A DNA stretch of 64,000 nt, taken from the NCBI GenBank assembly GCA_013141075.1, contig JABFRQ010000002.1, positions 62,001 through 126,000 on the forward strand. The letters are read 5' to 3'. Position 1 is the first letter of the stretch. Each line of letters opens with the position of its first letter. The stretch comes from Methylotenera sp. Lineage in GTDB: Bacteria; Pseudomonadota; Gammaproteobacteria; Burkholderiales; Methylophilaceae. The translations under genes and the position numbers were made by a program. Positions 27,395 through 38,799 of the stretch are shown piece by piece. The notes under the pieces are model-generated. The model did not search any database. It was not told the DNA's origin and saw nothing but the letters and a program-made list of their open reading frames with translations.

Positions 27395-28429
27395 TTAGCT
27401 CGATTTTAACAGAGCAATGTCTTTTTCAAGTTGTTTAATTTTAGTTGCCATGTCTTCTAAATGTCGAATTTTTGCTGCGGTAGTCAGCCATTCTTTGTGC
27501 GCTTGAAATGGCATAAGCGCCGTGTAGGTATCTGCCACTAACAATGAACGTGTAATCATGCTGCCTGGTGAAATGGTTACGTGATCAGTAATTTCTAAGT
27601 GACCAAGTATCATGGCTGCACCACCGATTTTGCAGTGTTTGCCAATTTTAGCGCTCCCTGCAATGCCAGTACAACCAGCAATCACGGTATGCGCGCCAAT
27701 AATGCAGTTATGGCCAATTTGAATGAGATTGTCGAGCTTGCAGCCTTCTTCAATAATTGTGTTGTCTAGCGCACCACGGTCTATAGTAGTATTTGCGCCG
27801 ATATCTACATTATTGTGAATAATTACCCGCCCTACTTGCGGAATTTTCAGCCAAACCCCAGCTTCTTCGGCATAACCAAAACCATCTGAGCCTATCACTG
27901 CCCCCGAAAAAATGTGGCAATTTGAGCCAATTTCACAATGATGTTTGATAGTAACATTGGGTTCTAAGCGCGTATTACTTGCAATCGTTACATTGTTTTC
28001 AACAACGCAACCCGCACCGATGATTACGTTTTCACCCAATACTACCTGTTCACCAATCACTACCTGCGCTGCGATACAGCAAGAGTTTGGAATAACGGCA
28101 GTAGCATCTACCACCGCGCTAGATGCAACGCCTAGATGCACAGTTGCAGGAGGATTCAACAGCGTAGAGACTTTAGCAAAATAGGCGTAGGGATTGTCAA
28201 CAACGATTTTGGGTAGCTCCGTTAACGCGGTATCTGTTTCCCTCAAAACAAAAGCACTTGCTTCACATGAAGCAAGTGCTTTTTGATATTTTGCACCGTT
28301 AATAAAACTAATGTCGCCAAAGTGCGCATTGGCTAAAGATGCAACACGAGAAATAAGTGTGTTGCCATCACCAACAACTTGGCCACCTAATAGTGTTGCA
28401 ATTTCACTAAGTGAGTACTGCTTACTCAT
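27395..28429 (-). CDS. lpxD: UDP-3-O-acylglucosamine N-acyltransferase
   Basis: 344 residues. An N-terminal uridine-binding domain with [14 protein letters not shown] is followed by a hexapeptide beta-helix from about 100 and a C-terminal coiled helix ([19 protein letters not shown]). The catalytic His lies in [11 protein letters not shown]. LpxD adds the second R-3-hydroxyacyl chain in lipid A synthesis. Confidence 0.95.
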   Translation of the reverse strand: MSKQYSLSEIATLLGGQVVGDGNTLISRVASLANAHFGDISFINGAKYQKALASCEASAFVLRETDTALTELPKIVVDNPYAYFAKVSTLLNPPATVHLGVASSAVVDATAVIPNSCCIAAQVVIGEQVVLGENVIIGAGCVVENNVTIASNTRLEPNVTIKHHCEIGSNCHIFSGAVIGSDGFGYAEEAGVWLKIPQVGRVIIHNNVDIGANTTIDRGALDNTIIEEGCKLDNLIQIGHNCIIGAHTVIAGCTGIAGSAKIGKHCKIGGAAMILGHLEITDHVTISPGSMITRSLLVADTYTALMPFQAHKEWLTTAAKIRHLEDMATKIKQLEKDIALLKSS

Positions 28430-28485
28430 TAGCTGGCCTTTAAATTATTTTAAATAGCAATATGACTTAAAAAACCGCTGTGAAA

Positions 28486-29001
28486 TTATTTTTTACCTAA
28501 TAATTTCAACACCTTATCAGTAATGTCAATTTTATCTGCTGCGTAAGCTACGCCACTATACATCACCAAATCGTAGCTTTCAGCCTTAGCAACCGTTTGC
28601 ACGGCTTTATTGATGCGGTCTTGTAAGCTTCCTAACTCTTCATTTTTACGTAGATTGATGTCTTCACGTAGTTCACGTTGTTTGCGTTGAAATTCAGTTT
28701 TAATGTTTTGCACATCACGCTCTTTATTGCGGCGCTCTGCTTCAGATATTGTGAGGCCTTCTTTATCAAGCACCGCTTCTTGATCCCTAATCTGCTTCGC
28801 CATACGGTCTAACTCTTGTGAACGCGGGCTAAACTCTTTCTCTAACTTTTTACCGCTTTCAGCGGTTTGTGGTGCTTCTTGAAGAATTTTATCGACTTGC
28901 ACATAGCCAACTTTAAGCTCTGCAGCTTGGCCACTTAAGGCAAAAATCATAAAACTCGTTAACACTAAACCTTTAATGCCGTTATTTAATTTTGTACGCA
29001 A
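28486..29001 (-). CDS. skp: Periplasmic chaperone of the Skp/OmpH family
   Basis: 171 residues from a TTG at 29001, chosen because AGGAG (29009-29013) lies seven bases before it and it gives a proper signal peptide (RTKLNNGIKGLVLTSFMIF, cut at GQAA). ATG starts at 29040 and 29082 give overlong N-termini without a ribosome binding site. The mature protein is a long coiled coil (about 60-140) of the OmpH family, binding unfolded outer membrane proteins for BamA. Gene order bamA-skp-lpxD is canonical. Confidence 0.9.
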   Translation of the reverse strand: MRTKLNNGIKGLVLTSFMIFALSGQAAELKVGYVQVDKILQEAPQTAESGKKLEKEFSPRSQELDRMAKQIRDQEAVLDKEGLTISEAERRNKERDVQNIKTEFQRKQRELREDINLRKNEELGSLQDRINKAVQTVAKAESYDLVMYSGVAYAADKIDITDKVLKLLGKK

Positions 29002-29008
29002 TTTAAAT

Positions 29009-29013
29009 CTCCT
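29009..29013 (-). promoter_or_regulatory. Ribosome binding site AGGAG deciding the TTG start of skp
   Basis: AGGAG on the minus strand with a seven-base spacer to TTG at 29001. It is the only strong site near the 5' end of this gene. Confidence 0.7.
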
Positions 29014-29110
29014 AAAACTAACACTTACATTTACTGGCATTATTATGCCATAACTTGGCTTATCATTGAATTTGTTGCGCATTACGGCAAGAGATTACAC
29101 CACAATTTTG

Positions 29111-31465
29111 CTAGAACTGCTGCCCAAGTTGAAATTGAATACTCTGCGTAAGGTCATCAGCTTTACTATTAAGCGGCTTAGCATAAAGTAATTTTAACGG
29201 ACCAAATGGTGACAACCAGCTAATGCCAACGCCTGCGGAATAACGCAATTCATTTAAGCTATAACTCTTGCTATATACGTTTCCGCCATCTAAAAATGCA
29301 CTTAACCTAAACTGTTTAGAATCTTTTAAGCCTGGTATAGGCATAAACAATTCTGCATTACCTAATAAGCGTTTTGTACCACCTACTGCAAAGCTATAAT
29401 TGCTTGTTGGGTCAATATCTCTTGGGCCGAGGGAGCTCTCATCATAACCACGAACCGAGTTCACACCACCAGAGTAGTAATTTTTAAAGAATGGGTAATT
29501 TTTACCACCATAACCATCGGCGTAACCAATTTCACCATTCAACATAAAGGTGAGATCTTTATAGACGTTTTTAAACCAAGTTTGCTTGTAATCTATTTTA
29601 TAGTAGCTCAAATCTAACACTGGTAGCGAAACTTCAGCGTTAATTCTTTGCAACACACCATTATTGGTAAACATGATGCTGTCGCGTGTATCGTGCGCCC
29701 AACCTACTGAGGCTACGAGTGAATTGCTACTGCATCCCGTTAAGTTACCGCAGAATTTTTGATACTGAATCGGACTCTGCGCAGATAAATCTACTTGCGT
29801 AAAATCTGCCGCCAAGCCGAAACTGATGCCATCGCGCTCATTGAGCGGGATGCCAAATCGCATACCGCCACCATAAGAAGACGTGCTGTAAGAAGCCACA
29901 TTAAGCGAACCAGTATTCACATCGCGACGATAGACATCAAAACCACGACTCACACCATCAGGCGTGAAATAAGGATCAGTAAATGATAGCGAGTAAGTAG
30001 TATTGACCTTACCTGTATTCACTTGCGCACTTACGCGATTACCCGTACCCAAAAAGTTATTTTGGTTCACGGTAATGCCGAATGTAACGCCTTCACTGCT
30101 AGATAAACCAGCACCAAATTGCACGCTACCTGTTGATTTTTCGGTCACACTAATATTTAAATCTACTTGATCTGTTGTTCCTGGTACGCCTGGAGTTTCT
30201 ACGTTTACATCAGAGAAAAAATCTGTACGTACTAAACGTTCTTTAGAGCGGTTAATTTTATTAGAAGCATACCAAGATGATTCTAATTGACGCACTTCAC
30301 GGCGCACCACCTCATCACGCGTTCTCGTATTGCCGACAATGTTTATGCGACGAATATAAACGCGCTTGCCAGGGTCAATAAAGAACGTAAATGCGGCTGT
30401 GTGTAGCTCTTTGTTGACTTCTGGCACAGGATTTACATTAGCAAACGCATAGCCTTCATCACTTAATCTATCGCTAATAGCTTTGCTAGACTGAGTGATT
30501 TTTTCACGGTTAAACGTATCACCCTTTTTAAACTCAACCAATTGTTGCAATTCCGCATCTGGCACAATGCTTTCGCCAGCCAGTTTTACTTCTGAAATCG
30601 TATATTTTTCACCTTCAGTAATATTGACCGTGATGTAAATGTCTTTTTTATCTGGCGTAATGGATACTTGCGTAGAATCTATATTGAACTCAAGGTAGCC
30701 TTTATTCATATAGAAAGACCTAAGCGTTTCAAGGTCTGCATTGAGCTTTTGTTTGGAATATTGATCGTCTTTATTCCACCAACTCATCCAATTTGGCGTA
30801 GTCAACAAAAACTCAGCACGTAAGTCATCCATAGTAAATGCTTGGTTACCCACAATGTTGATACTGCGAATTTTTGAAACAGCGCCTTCAACAATATCAA
30901 AGCGCACCGCTACTCGATTACGCTCTAGCGGTGAAACTACCGCTTTAACGGTTGCGCCATATTTACCTTGTGATAAGTATTGACGTTTGATTTCTTGCTC
31001 GGCACGATCTAATTGCGATTTATCAAAAATCTGCCCCTCAGTAATGCCAATTTGTTTTAAACCCTCTTTCATCTTATCTGTAGGGAATGACTTGTTGCCG
31101 CTAAAATCTATCTGCGCGACAGATGAACGCTCTTGCACTGTAACCACTAGCACGTCACCCTCTGCTTCAATGCGCACGTCTTTAAAAAAGCCTGTGCCAT
31201 ATAAAGATTTAATGGCTTGCGAGGCAAGCTCATCATTCATTGTTTCACCCACTTTGACTGGCAAGTAAGTAAATACGGTGCCTGCTTCAGTACGTTGAAT
31301 GCCTTCTACGCGAATATCTTTAATCACAAATGGTTCAAGCGCTAATGCAGAGCTTGCATATAAGCTTGAAACCAACAGTAATATGGATTTTTGTTTGAGA
31401 TTGAGACTGAAACTTTTAAAACTATCGCCTACTAATTTATTGTGTGTTAAATTTTTAATTGCCAT
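29111..31465 (-). CDS. bamA: Outer membrane protein assembly factor BamA
   Basis: 784 residues: signal peptide ending near SSALA-LEP (residue 43, preceded by a longish basic N-terminus), five POTRA domains to about residue 445 and a 16-strand barrel. [20 protein letters not shown] opens POTRA1. [12 protein letters not shown] near 690 carries the conserved RGY loop-6 motif, and the C-terminus QFQLGQQF ends in Phe as a barrel signal. It inserts barrel proteins into the outer membrane. It begins five bases after rseP. Confidence 0.96.
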   Translation of the reverse strand: MAIKNLTHNKLVGDSFKSFSLNLKQKSILLLVSSLYASSALALEPFVIKDIRVEGIQRTEAGTVFTYLPVKVGETMNDELASQAIKSLYGTGFFKDVRIEAEGDVLVVTVQERSSVAQIDFSGNKSFPTDKMKEGLKQIGITEGQIFDKSQLDRAEQEIKRQYLSQGKYGATVKAVVSPLERNRVAVRFDIVEGAVSKIRSINIVGNQAFTMDDLRAEFLLTTPNWMSWWNKDDQYSKQKLNADLETLRSFYMNKGYLEFNIDSTQVSITPDKKDIYITVNITEGEKYTISEVKLAGESIVPDAELQQLVEFKKGDTFNREKITQSSKAISDRLSDEGYAFANVNPVPEVNKELHTAAFTFFIDPGKRVYIRRINIVGNTRTRDEVVRREVRQLESSWYASNKINRSKERLVRTDFFSDVNVETPGVPGTTDQVDLNISVTEKSTGSVQFGAGLSSSEGVTFGITVNQNNFLGTGNRVSAQVNTGKVNTTYSLSFTDPYFTPDGVSRGFDVYRRDVNTGSLNVASYSTSSYGGGMRFGIPLNERDGISFGLAADFTQVDLSAQSPIQYQKFCGNLTGCSSNSLVASVGWAHDTRDSIMFTNNGVLQRINAEVSLPVLDLSYYKIDYKQTWFKNVYKDLTFMLNGEIGYADGYGGKNYPFFKNYYSGGVNSVRGYDESSLGPRDIDPTSNYSFAVGGTKRLLGNAELFMPIPGLKDSKQFRLSAFLDGGNVYSKSYSLNELRYSAGVGISWLSPFGPLKLLYAKPLNSKADDLTQSIQFQLGQQF

Positions 31466-31470
31466 GCAAA

Positions 31471-32547
31471 TCAGCCTGTTATCAATCTATTTATGTCGTT
31501 ATAAAGCGCCAAGATCATCATCAAACCCAGCAGCGAGAATCCAATTTTTTGCCCAATTATCATGGCAGATTCCGACACTGGCTTGCCAGTGAGAATTTCA
31601 ACCATATAATACATCAAATGACCGCCATCTAACACAGGAATGGGCAAGAGATTCATCACGCCTAAGCTAATGCTAATGAAGGCTAAAAATCCAATAAAGG
31701 TCTTAATTCCCAACTGTGCGCTTTGCCCAGCGTATTCTGCAATGGTGACTGGGCCGCTCAAATTCTTTAATGATATATTTCCTGTCAGCAGTTTACCCAT
31801 CATTTTCAAACTTAATATCGAGGTGTCCCAAGTGTATTTAATGGCTTTATTTAATGATTGTATGGGTGAATAATGAATTTTAATTAAGCTAGTATCAGCT
31901 ACAGAAACGCCAATTGCACCAACTTCGAGTTCATGTTCAATATTAGATTTTGGGGTCACTTGTAACGTGATTTTTTCTACTTTGCGTTGTACCAACACGC
32001 TTAAAGGTGTATTTGGATTTTTTTTGACTTCTAGTACAAAATCGTTCCAAGACTTTACTTCAGTTTGATTTGCCGCTAATACAATATCGTTAGTTTGCAT
32101 GCCGGCAATAGCCGCTGGGCTATTTTCAAACACTTTACCAATAATAGGCTTCATGCCTAGCACGCCCATACTAAGCAGTGCCCAATATAATAAAATAGCT
32201 AAAAGTAAATTGGCGACTGGCCCCGCCAACACAATGGCGATGCGTTTATAGACCGATTGACGATTAAAGGCGCGGCTTAAGTCTGTTGTGGTGAACTGTG
32301 TCTTTGCCGTAGCATCATGTTCAAACTCTCGCTCATCGAGCATTTTAACAAAACCGCCCAATGGAATTGCAGCAACAACAAATTCAGTTTGATCTTTGCC
32401 GAATTTCTTAATCCACAACGGCTTACCAAACCCAATTGAAAATCGCAGCACTTTTACGCCACACCAGCGTGCGACTTGAAAATGGCCATATTCGTGTATC
32501 GTCACCAATAGGCCGATGGTAACGATGAAGGCGAGTAGCGTTAGCAT
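31471..32547 (-). CDS. rseP: Site-2 protease RseP, single-PDZ form
   Basis: 358 residues. The HExxH zinc motif is in [13 protein letters not shown] near residue 18, and the third ligand in [15 protein letters not shown] near 303. Only one PDZ domain is seen (about 120-200: [35 protein letters not shown]). The E. coli protein has about 450 residues and two PDZ domains. The remaining one resembles the second (PDZ-C) more than the first. RseP releases sigma-E by cutting RseA. The 5' end overlaps dxr by seven bases. Confidence 0.88.
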   Translation of the reverse strand: MLTLLAFIVTIGLLVTIHEYGHFQVARWCGVKVLRFSIGFGKPLWIKKFGKDQTEFVVAAIPLGGFVKMLDEREFEHDATAKTQFTTTDLSRAFNRQSVYKRIAIVLAGPVANLLLAILLYWALLSMGVLGMKPIIGKVFENSPAAIAGMQTNDIVLAANQTEVKSWNDFVLEVKKNPNTPLSVLVQRKVEKITLQVTPKSNIEHELEVGAIGVSVADTSLIKIHYSPIQSLNKAIKYTWDTSILSLKMMGKLLTGNISLKNLSGPVTIAEYAGQSAQLGIKTFIGFLAFISISLGVMNLLPIPVLDGGHLMYYMVEILTGKPVSESAMIIGQKIGFSLLGLMMILALYNDINRLITG

Positions 32548-33740
32548 GTTAAGTGTTTGGTGGCATAGCCGCGGGCAAATGCTCTAGCTTCTTCATCAAC
32601 GCTAACTAATTGCTCTAATGTGCTTACAAGCTCAATTTTTTGAGCTTGTAGCGTACTTGAGATTAACGATGCAATATTGTTAAAGCTTATTTTTTTGTGT
32701 AAAAAGAGCTCTACAGCAATTTCATTGGCAGCATTTACTATGGTGGCCGCTGTGCCGCCTGCTTTTAGTGCATCATAAGCTAATTGTAGACATGGAAAGC
32801 GCTTGATATCTGGCGCTTCAAATTCAAGCTTAGCGATTTCTAATAAATTTAGCGAGGCCACACCTGAAGCGAGACGATTGGGATAACCAAGCCCATAAGC
32901 AATTGGCGTGCGCATATCTGGGTTGCCAAGCTGCGCCAAAATACTGCCATCAATATATTCCACCATTGAGTGAATGATACTTTGTGGATGCACCACGACT
33001 TCAATTTGGCTAGGCTTAGCATTAAATAACCAATGTGCTTCAATGACCTCCAGCCCTTTATTCATAAGGCTGGCAGAGTCTATGGTGATTTTTGCGCCCA
33101 TCACCCAATTAGGGTGTTTTAGGGCTTGCTCTAGCGTTACGTTGGCTAGCTCTGCTTCAGTGCATTTTCTAAATGGCCCACCAGAAGCGGTAATAATAAT
33201 TTTCCGTACGCCACCATCTGCCAAGTGTTGCAAATGTTGCGGTGGCATTACCTGAAAAATTGCATTATGTTCGCTATCAATCGGCAGTAGCGTTGCGCCG
33301 CCATTTTTCACGGCATCCATAAACAAGCTGCCTGCCATTACAAGCGTCTCTTTGTTTGCCAGCAATATGCGTTTACCGGCATGTGCAGCTGCCATGGCTG
33401 GATGCAAGCCTGCCGCACCAACAATCGCTGCCATTACAATATCGACTTGCTCATGTGCAGAAACCTCGCACAATGCGGCTTCACCATGCAAAACCACAGT
33501 GGTAGAGCCAATAGCTTTTAGCTGCTCATTTAACGCGATTGCTGAAACTTCTTGCAGCATTACCGCATATTGTGGCGCATGTTTTGCACACAAAGCGAGC
33601 ATACCCTTAACGTTATTATTCGCCGTTAAGGCAAATACAGCAAAGCGCTCAGCGTGTTGTGAAATGACATCTAAAGTATTTAAACCAATCGTTCCCGTAG
33701 CACCAAGTATGGTGACTTGCTGTAATTTAGTATCACGCAT
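32541..33740 (-). CDS. dxr: 1-deoxy-D-xylulose 5-phosphate reductoisomerase
   Basis: 399 residues from ATG at 33740, which overlaps the cdsA stop by eight bases; an upstream in-frame start at 33788 would add 16 residues ahead of the NADPH fold. The nucleotide motif is VTILGATGTIG, the substrate loop LLPIDSEHNAIFQ, and SASLMNKGLEVIEAHWLF the metal site. It makes 2-C-methyl-D-erythritol 4-phosphate, the entry to isoprenoids needed by UppS and HpnC/D/E. Confidence 0.95.
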   Translation of the reverse strand: MRDTKLQQVTILGATGTIGLNTLDVISQHAERFAVFALTANNNVKGMLALCAKHAPQYAVMLQEVSAIALNEQLKAIGSTTVVLHGEAALCEVSAHEQVDIVMAAIVGAAGLHPAMAAAHAGKRILLANKETLVMAGSLFMDAVKNGGATLLPIDSEHNAIFQVMPPQHLQHLADGGVRKIIITASGGPFRKCTEAELANVTLEQALKHPNWVMGAKITIDSASLMNKGLEVIEAHWLFNAKPSQIEVVVHPQSIIHSMVEYIDGSILAQLGNPDMRTPIAYGLGYPNRLASGVASLNLLEIAKLEFEAPDIKRFPCLQLAYDALKAGGTAATIVNAANEIAVELFLHKKISFNNIASLISSTLQAQKIELVSTLEQLVSVDEEARAFARGYATKHLTC

Positions 33741-34557
33741 GCAGCTGTAGGGTCGCAAAAAGTGGGAAGTAAATGTAGAATAAAACAAGTGGTAACACGG
33801 GGATTAAGCCGTCAATTCTATCTAGCACGCCACCGTGGCCTGGCAATAAATGGCTGCTATCTTTGACACCCGCCTGGCGCTTGAGTAACGATTCAAACAA
33901 GTCACCCATCACGCTCAATATTACAATGAGCCATAACCCTACAATTAACCAACGGCTAATATGCAGGTAATGGCACAGTATTAAGCCATACAATGTGGCT
34001 GCCAACATTGCGCCCGCTACGCCTTCCCATGTTTTGCCTGGGCTAATTTCTGGTGCTAGTTTATGCTTTCCAAATTTTTTGCCTGCAAAGTAAGCTGCAC
34101 TATCAGCTATCCAAACAGTTGCCATCACAGCCAACAACAGCCACGGACTAATATTATGCAAACCATTTAATGCCACCCAAGTAGCTAGTAACAGGAACAA
34201 ACCTAGTAGAGCCATCGCAAATTTATGATTGATTTTTTTTCTTGAAATTAGCCAAATTGGTGTAAATACCACCCAAAAAAGAGCGGATATACTGAGCAAA
34301 ATGAATACCAATTCATCTATGTAATGTCCTGCGGGTGTCTTTGATGCAAACATTATCAACAAACCAATCAGCAAAGCACTTACCATGCTTAGTAACATTT
34401 GCTTTTGTTTCAGTTTAATGAGCTTAGCCCACTCCCAAACGCCAATAAGTGTTGTCGCTAGCGTAATAAAAGACCAAGTCATGCCAGTAGTGTTAAACAA
34501 GGCGGCTAAAAAGCCCAAGATAAGAACAAAAGCAGTAATGATTCTAGTTTTAAGCAT
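33733..34557 (-). CDS. cdsA: Phosphatidate cytidylyltransferase
   Basis: 274 residues with about seven membrane segments. The signature DSAAYFAGKKFGKHKLAPE, SPGKTWEGVAGA and the C-terminal LLKRQAGVKDSSHLLPGHGG with LDRIDGLI is complete. It makes CDP-diacylglycerol. The gene follows uppS by 63 bases. Confidence 0.95.
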   Translation of the reverse strand: MLKTRIITAFVLILGFLAALFNTTGMTWSFITLATTLIGVWEWAKLIKLKQKQMLLSMVSALLIGLLIMFASKTPAGHYIDELVFILLSISALFWVVFTPIWLISRKKINHKFAMALLGLFLLLATWVALNGLHNISPWLLLAVMATVWIADSAAYFAGKKFGKHKLAPEISPGKTWEGVAGAMLAATLYGLILCHYLHISRWLIVGLWLIVILSVMGDLFESLLKRQAGVKDSSHLLPGHGGVLDRIDGLIPVLPLVLFYIYFPLFATLQLHA

Positions 34558-34620
34558 GGTAGGTTTTTATGATAATAATGACGTAAAAGTCTTTTTGGTT
34601 ATGCGTAATAACTAACTTTA

Positions 34621-35367
34621 TTAGGCTAGCTGCTCGCTAGTACGGCCAAATCTACGTTCACGATTTTGGTAAGATTGAATCGCCAGGTTAAACGCTGCTT
34701 CGTTAAAATCTGGCCACAAGGTATCAGTAAAATATAGTTCGGTGTAAGCCAACTGCCATAGTAAAAAATTACTGATGCGTTTTTCACCACCAGTGCGTAT
34801 AAACAAGTCTGGTTCTGGTGCGTAACTCATGGCAAGGTGTGGGGTGAGATGCTCTTCTCGGTAAAATCCTGTGAGTTGTGGTGCGGCAAGCTGCATTTTA
34901 TTCATAGCTTGCATTACATCCCAACGGCCGCCATAGTTAGCCGCTATTGTTAAAGTAAGTGCAGTATTATTAACGGTTAGTTTTTCTGAAGCGTCAATTT
35001 GCGCCACAAGCTTTGCATCAAAACGGCTACGGTCGCCAATCATCACCAGTTTAATGTTGTTTTTATGTAGCTTTTCAACTTCACGCTTGAGCGCTTGCAT
35101 GAATAAGCCCATTAAAAATGACACTTCATCGTCTGGCCTACGCCAATTTTCACTACTAAAAGCAAATAATGTTAAATGCTCTACTTTTAAATTAAGACAA
35201 TATTTCACTACATCGCGCACAGTTTCCACACCACGCTTATGCCCTGCTACCCTAGGTAGAAAGCGCTTGCGCGCCCAACGACCATTACCGTCCATAATCA
35301 CAGCAATGTGTTTAGGGATTTCTGCTACTTCTGGAATGCTTTGTGTCGCGCTAGTAAAAAAAGCCAT
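34621..35367 (-). CDS. uppS: Isoprenyl (undecaprenyl) diphosphate synthase
   Basis: 248 residues of cis-prenyltransferase. HIAVIMDGNGRWARKRFLPR carries the catalytic Asp, FSSENWRRP the substrate loop, and RTGGEKRISNFLLWQLAYTE the C-terminal motif. It makes the lipid carrier for cell wall precursors. Confidence 0.95.
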   Translation of the reverse strand: MAFFTSATQSIPEVAEIPKHIAVIMDGNGRWARKRFLPRVAGHKRGVETVRDVVKYCLNLKVEHLTLFAFSSENWRRPDDEVSFLMGLFMQALKREVEKLHKNNIKLVMIGDRSRFDAKLVAQIDASEKLTVNNTALTLTIAANYGGRWDVMQAMNKMQLAAPQLTGFYREEHLTPHLAMSYAPEPDLFIRTGGEKRISNFLLWQLAYTELYFTDTLWPDFNEAAFNLAIQSYQNRERRFGRTSEQLA

Positions 35368-35431
35368 TAACGCCCCATTTAAGAAATACTATTTCTGTAA
35401 GTTAAATTTAAAGTTTAATTCAAAGTTTAAT

Positions 35432-35989
35432 TCAAACTGCCATCAATTCAACTTCTTTGGCCTGAAGCATTCTATCCACTTCTGTAACGGCCTTATCAGT
35501 TGCTTTTTGAACGTCATCTTGCGCACGGCGCTCATCATCTTCAGAAATTTCTTTTTCTTTTAACATTTTCTTCAATGCGTCATTGGCATCGCGGCGCGCA
35601 TTGCGGATAGATACTTTAGCGCCTTCTGCCTCGCCACGTACAATTTTAGTCATGTCGCGGCGACGTTCTTCAGTGAGCATTGGCATTGGCACGCGAATCA
35701 TATCGCCATTGGTAGCTGGGTTTAAGCCTAACTCACAATCACGAATCGCTTTTTCTACCTTACCAATCATGTTTTTTTCAAACGGCTGAACGTTAATTGT
35801 GCGCGAATCGCCTAAATTTACATTGGCCACTTGATTTACCGCCACCATCGAGCCGTAATATTCAACCATCACATGGTCTAGCAGGCCAACGTGGGCGCGG
35901 CCTGTACGAATTTTTGCTAAATCATTTTTTAGAGCCTCTAATGCTCTTTGCATTTTCTGATCGGCAGTTTTTTTCACTTCGTCTAACAT
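35432..35989 (-). CDS. frr: Ribosome recycling factor
   Basis: 185 residues from ATG at 35989, the same length as in E. coli. The GGAG six bases upstream decides this start; a TTG at 36001 overlaps that site. [38 protein letters not shown] sequence and [18 protein letters not shown] are typical. It splits post-termination ribosomes with EF-G. Confidence 0.96.
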   Translation of the reverse strand: MLDEVKKTADQKMQRALEALKNDLAKIRTGRAHVGLLDHVMVEYYGSMVAVNQVANVNLGDSRTINVQPFEKNMIGKVEKAIRDCELGLNPATNGDMIRVPMPMLTEERRRDMTKIVRGEAEGAKVSIRNARRDANDALKKMLKEKEISEDDERRAQDDVQKATDKAVTEVDRMLQAKEVELMAV

Positions 35990-36050
35990 TTGTTTCTCCA
36001 ACTAAAATCTTGTAGTTTTCAATACTAGCAACGCGTTAAGGCGTTACCCA

Positions 36051-36767
36051 TTATGGCGTAACCATAGTTCCTTCATCCCCACCCATTACCACTTTTTTCA
36101 GTGCGCCTTGCTTAAATATGCTGAATACGCAAATAGGCAGCTTTTGGTCACGGCATAAAGTTAGCGCTGTCGCATCCATTACTTTTAGATTTTTTGTAAT
36201 GGCTTCATCAAACGTAATGGTTTTATAGCGCATTGCATCTGGGTTTGTTTTTGGGTCTTCGGTGTAAATTCCATCCACTTTTGTAGCTTTAATCACAATA
36301 TCAGCATTCATTTCCATACCACGTAATGCAGCTGCAGTATCTGTAGTAAAAAACGGGTTACCAGTACCTGCACCAAAAATGACTACGCGGCCTTCTTCTA
36401 AATAGCGAATGGCTTTGCCGCGAATATACGGCTCAGCCACTTGCTCAATATTAAGCGCACTTTGTACACGCGCATTAAGCCCGACATTTTTCATGGCATC
36501 TTGCAGTGCCATCGCGTTCATTACAGTGGCTAACATACCCATATAATCTGCGGTGGCTCTATCCATACCTTCTGCCGCTGGGGCAACGCCGCGAAAAATA
36601 TTGCCGCCGCCGATGACTACCGCCACTTGCACGCCTAAATCTACAACCTCTTTAACTTCGCCCACAATTCGGGTGATTGTGGCACGGTTGATGCCATAAG
36701 CATCATCACCCATTAACGCCTCGCCAGAAAGTTTAAGTAATATGCGTTTGTAAGCAGGCGCAGCCAT
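36051..36767 (-). CDS. pyrH: UMP kinase
   Basis: 238 residues of the amino acid kinase fold. [20 protein letters not shown] at the start, [11 protein letters not shown] near residue 52, and [20 protein letters not shown] near 130 are diagnostic. It phosphorylates UMP. It lies between tsf and frr. Confidence 0.96.
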   Translation of the reverse strand: MAAPAYKRILLKLSGEALMGDDAYGINRATITRIVGEVKEVVDLGVQVAVVIGGGNIFRGVAPAAEGMDRATADYMGMLATVMNAMALQDAMKNVGLNARVQSALNIEQVAEPYIRGKAIRYLEEGRVVIFGAGTGNPFFTTDTAAALRGMEMNADIVIKATKVDGIYTEDPKTNPDAMRYKTITFDEAITKNLKVMDATALTLCRDQKLPICVFSIFKQGALKKVVMGGDEGTMVTP

Positions 36768-36865
36768 AAAATTCCTCTTTTTAAAGTTTGCTTATTTAAG
36801 CATAAAAACACGGTTTTAGGCACAAAAATAACTAACGATAGTTAAATTTAGCACCAAATAAGCGC

Positions 36866-36902
36866 AAAAAAAATGGACTAAGCGTACGGCTTAATCCATT
36901 TT
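36866..36902 (-). terminator. Terminator after tsf
   Basis: On the minus strand ATGGATTAAGC pairs with GCTTAGTCCAT, with one mismatch, followed by a run of eight T. It separates tsf from pyrH. Confidence 0.75.
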
Positions 36903-36936
36903 CAATCTAGCCGATTTAACGGCAAAAAACTAAATA

Positions 36937-37815
36937 CTACAAAGCCTTAGCTGCAGCTGCAACTTCTGCCGCATAGTCAACTACAGCCTTCTCAATGCCC
37001 TCGCCCACTGTAAACATTGTGAATGAAGCTACAGAAGCACCTTTAGATTTTAATAAAGATTCAATGGTAAATTTATCATCTTTAACAAACACTTGGCTAA
37101 GTAAAGTTACTTCTTTTAAGAATTTTTGCACAGTACCATCAGCAATTTTTTCTAACATCGCTTCTGGCTTGCCCGCTTCTTTCGCTTTTTCAATCGCTAC
37201 ACGGCGCTCAGTTTCAATTAACTCTGGCGCAATACCTGAAGCATCTAATGATTTAGGTTTTGCGGCCGCAATATGCATTGCAAGGTCTTTAGCTAGGGCA
37301 TCATCGCCGCCTACTAAGTCTACTAACACGCCAATTTTGCTACCGTGCACATAGCTAGAAAGTTTACCTTGCACTACTGGGCACACAAAACGACGTGGTG
37401 TGATGTTCTCACCAATTTTACCCACCAATTGTGCACGGGTTTCTTCAACCGTTGCACCGCGCATTGCTAACGCGCTAACGGCAGCGATATCTGCTGGCTT
37501 ACTAGCTGCAACAATGCTGGCTAATTCGTTCACAAAACTTAAAAAGTCTTCATTTTTTGCACAGAAGTCAGTTTCTGAGTTCACTTCAATCATCGCACCA
37601 GATTTACCATCTGCGCTAATTGAAATACCTACTGTACCTTCAGCAGCCACGCGGCCTGCCGCTTTGCTTGCACGGTTGCCAAAACGCACACGTAAAATTT
37701 CTTCTGCGCGCGTCATGTCGCCTTCAGCTTCTGTTAACGCTTTTTTACAATCCATCATAGGCGCATCTGTGCGCTCACGTAATTCTTTTACCATGCTTGC
37801 GGTAATTTCAGCCAT
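36937..37815 (-). CDS. tsf: Elongation factor Ts
   Basis: 292 residues. [20 protein letters not shown] and [14 protein letters not shown] open the UBA-like N-domain. [15 protein letters not shown] near residue 80 is the conserved core loop. It exchanges GDP for GTP on EF-Tu. Confidence 0.97.
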   Translation of the reverse strand: MAEITASMVKELRERTDAPMMDCKKALTEAEGDMTRAEEILRVRFGNRASKAAGRVAAEGTVGISISADGKSGAMIEVNSETDFCAKNEDFLSFVNELASIVAASKPADIAAVSALAMRGATVEETRAQLVGKIGENITPRRFVCPVVQGKLSSYVHGSKIGVLVDLVGGDDALAKDLAMHIAAAKPKSLDASGIAPELIETERRVAIEKAKEAGKPEAMLEKIADGTVQKFLKEVTLLSQVFVKDDKFTIESLLKSKGASVASFTMFTVGEGIEKAVVDYAAEVAAAAKAL

Positions 37816-37902
37816 TTTAAGCTCCTAATTTTAATTAAACCACTTTAACAGTTAGGTTTAATTTATTGATTTTAAACATATTAAATACTAAATTTTAAAA
37901 CT

Positions 37903-37928
37903 AAAAAAGGGGCATTAAGCCCCTTTTT
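37903..37928 (-). terminator. Terminator or attenuator between rpsB and tsf
   Basis: AAAAAGGGGC and GCCCCTTTTT form a stem around ATTAA, with T runs in both directions. It lies 13 bases beyond the rpsB stop. Confidence 0.8.
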
Positions 37929-37940
37929 CGCTAATGGCAA

Positions 37941-38687
37941 TTACGCAGCAGCAACTTCAGCAGCTGGTGCAACTTCTTCAGCGGCAGATTTTACAATCTC
38001 AGTAATCACAGAGCTACGGCCTTCTAACACCGCATCTGCAATGCCACGTGCATATAAACGAATTGCACGGCTTGAGTCATCATTACCTGGAATGATGAAC
38101 GCCACGCCATCTGGCGAGTTATTCGTATCGACAATGCCGATAACTGGAATGCCTAATTTAGCCGCTTCAGTAATCGCGCCGCTTTCATGACCAACGTCAA
38201 TAATAAAAATAGCGTCTGGCAAACCGCCCATTTCTTTAATGCCACCGATAGAACGCTCTAATTTTTCAATTTCACGTTTGTAACCTAGCGCTTCTTTTTT
38301 GCCGAATTTATCTAAGCTACCGTCAAGCAACATCGCTTCAAAGTCTTGCAGACGTTTGATAGATTGTTTAACAGTTTTGAAGTTTGTAAGCATACCACCC
38401 AACCAACGGTGATTTACATAAGCGCAACCTGCGCGGCTTGCTTCTTCTTTTACAATATCACGCGCTTGGCGTTTAGTACCGACGAATAAAATACGACCTT
38501 TGTTTGCAGCCAATGTACGCACGTGTTTAAGCGCATCTTCAAACATTGGTAATGTTTTTTCAAGGTTTACAATATGGATTTTGTTGCGATCGCCAAAAAT
38601 GAACGGTGCCATTTTTGGGTTCCAGTAACGGGTTTGATGGCCGAAATGAACGCCGGCTTCTAACATATCACGCATAGTGACTGACAT
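37941..38687 (-). CDS. rpsB: 30S ribosomal protein S2
   Basis: 248 residues. [20 protein letters not shown] and [15 protein letters not shown] are typical, with [17 protein letters not shown] near residue 105 and [20 protein letters not shown]. An Ala-rich tail ends the protein. It heads the tsf-pyrH-frr group and has a long leader. Confidence 0.97.
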   Translation of the reverse strand: MSVTMRDMLEAGVHFGHQTRYWNPKMAPFIFGDRNKIHIVNLEKTLPMFEDALKHVRTLAANKGRILFVGTKRQARDIVKEEASRAGCAYVNHRWLGGMLTNFKTVKQSIKRLQDFEAMLLDGSLDKFGKKEALGYKREIEKLERSIGGIKEMGGLPDAIFIIDVGHESGAITEAAKLGIPVIGIVDTNNSPDGVAFIIPGNDDSSRAIRLYARGIADAVLEGRSSVITEIVKSAAEEVAPAAEVAAA

Positions 38688-38718
38688 AATAATTCTCTTT
38701 TCAAAAGGGTTATGAATT

Positions 38719-38799
38719 CACACAACACCAAAAACACCTTGATTTATAAGCCTTTTCTAATTAGCCTGAACCTAAAGCACCCTTGAATGGGTTGTGTGT
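38719..38799 (-). promoter_or_regulatory. Structured leader of rpsB
   Basis: On the minus strand ACACACAAC (38791-38799) can pair over a distance with GTTGTGTGA (38718-38726). A smaller ACCC/GGGT hairpin lies inside at about 38779-38792. A structured 5' region ahead of rpsB-tsf is known in other proteobacteria to bind S2 for autoregulation; that role here is inferred. Confidence 0.4.
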
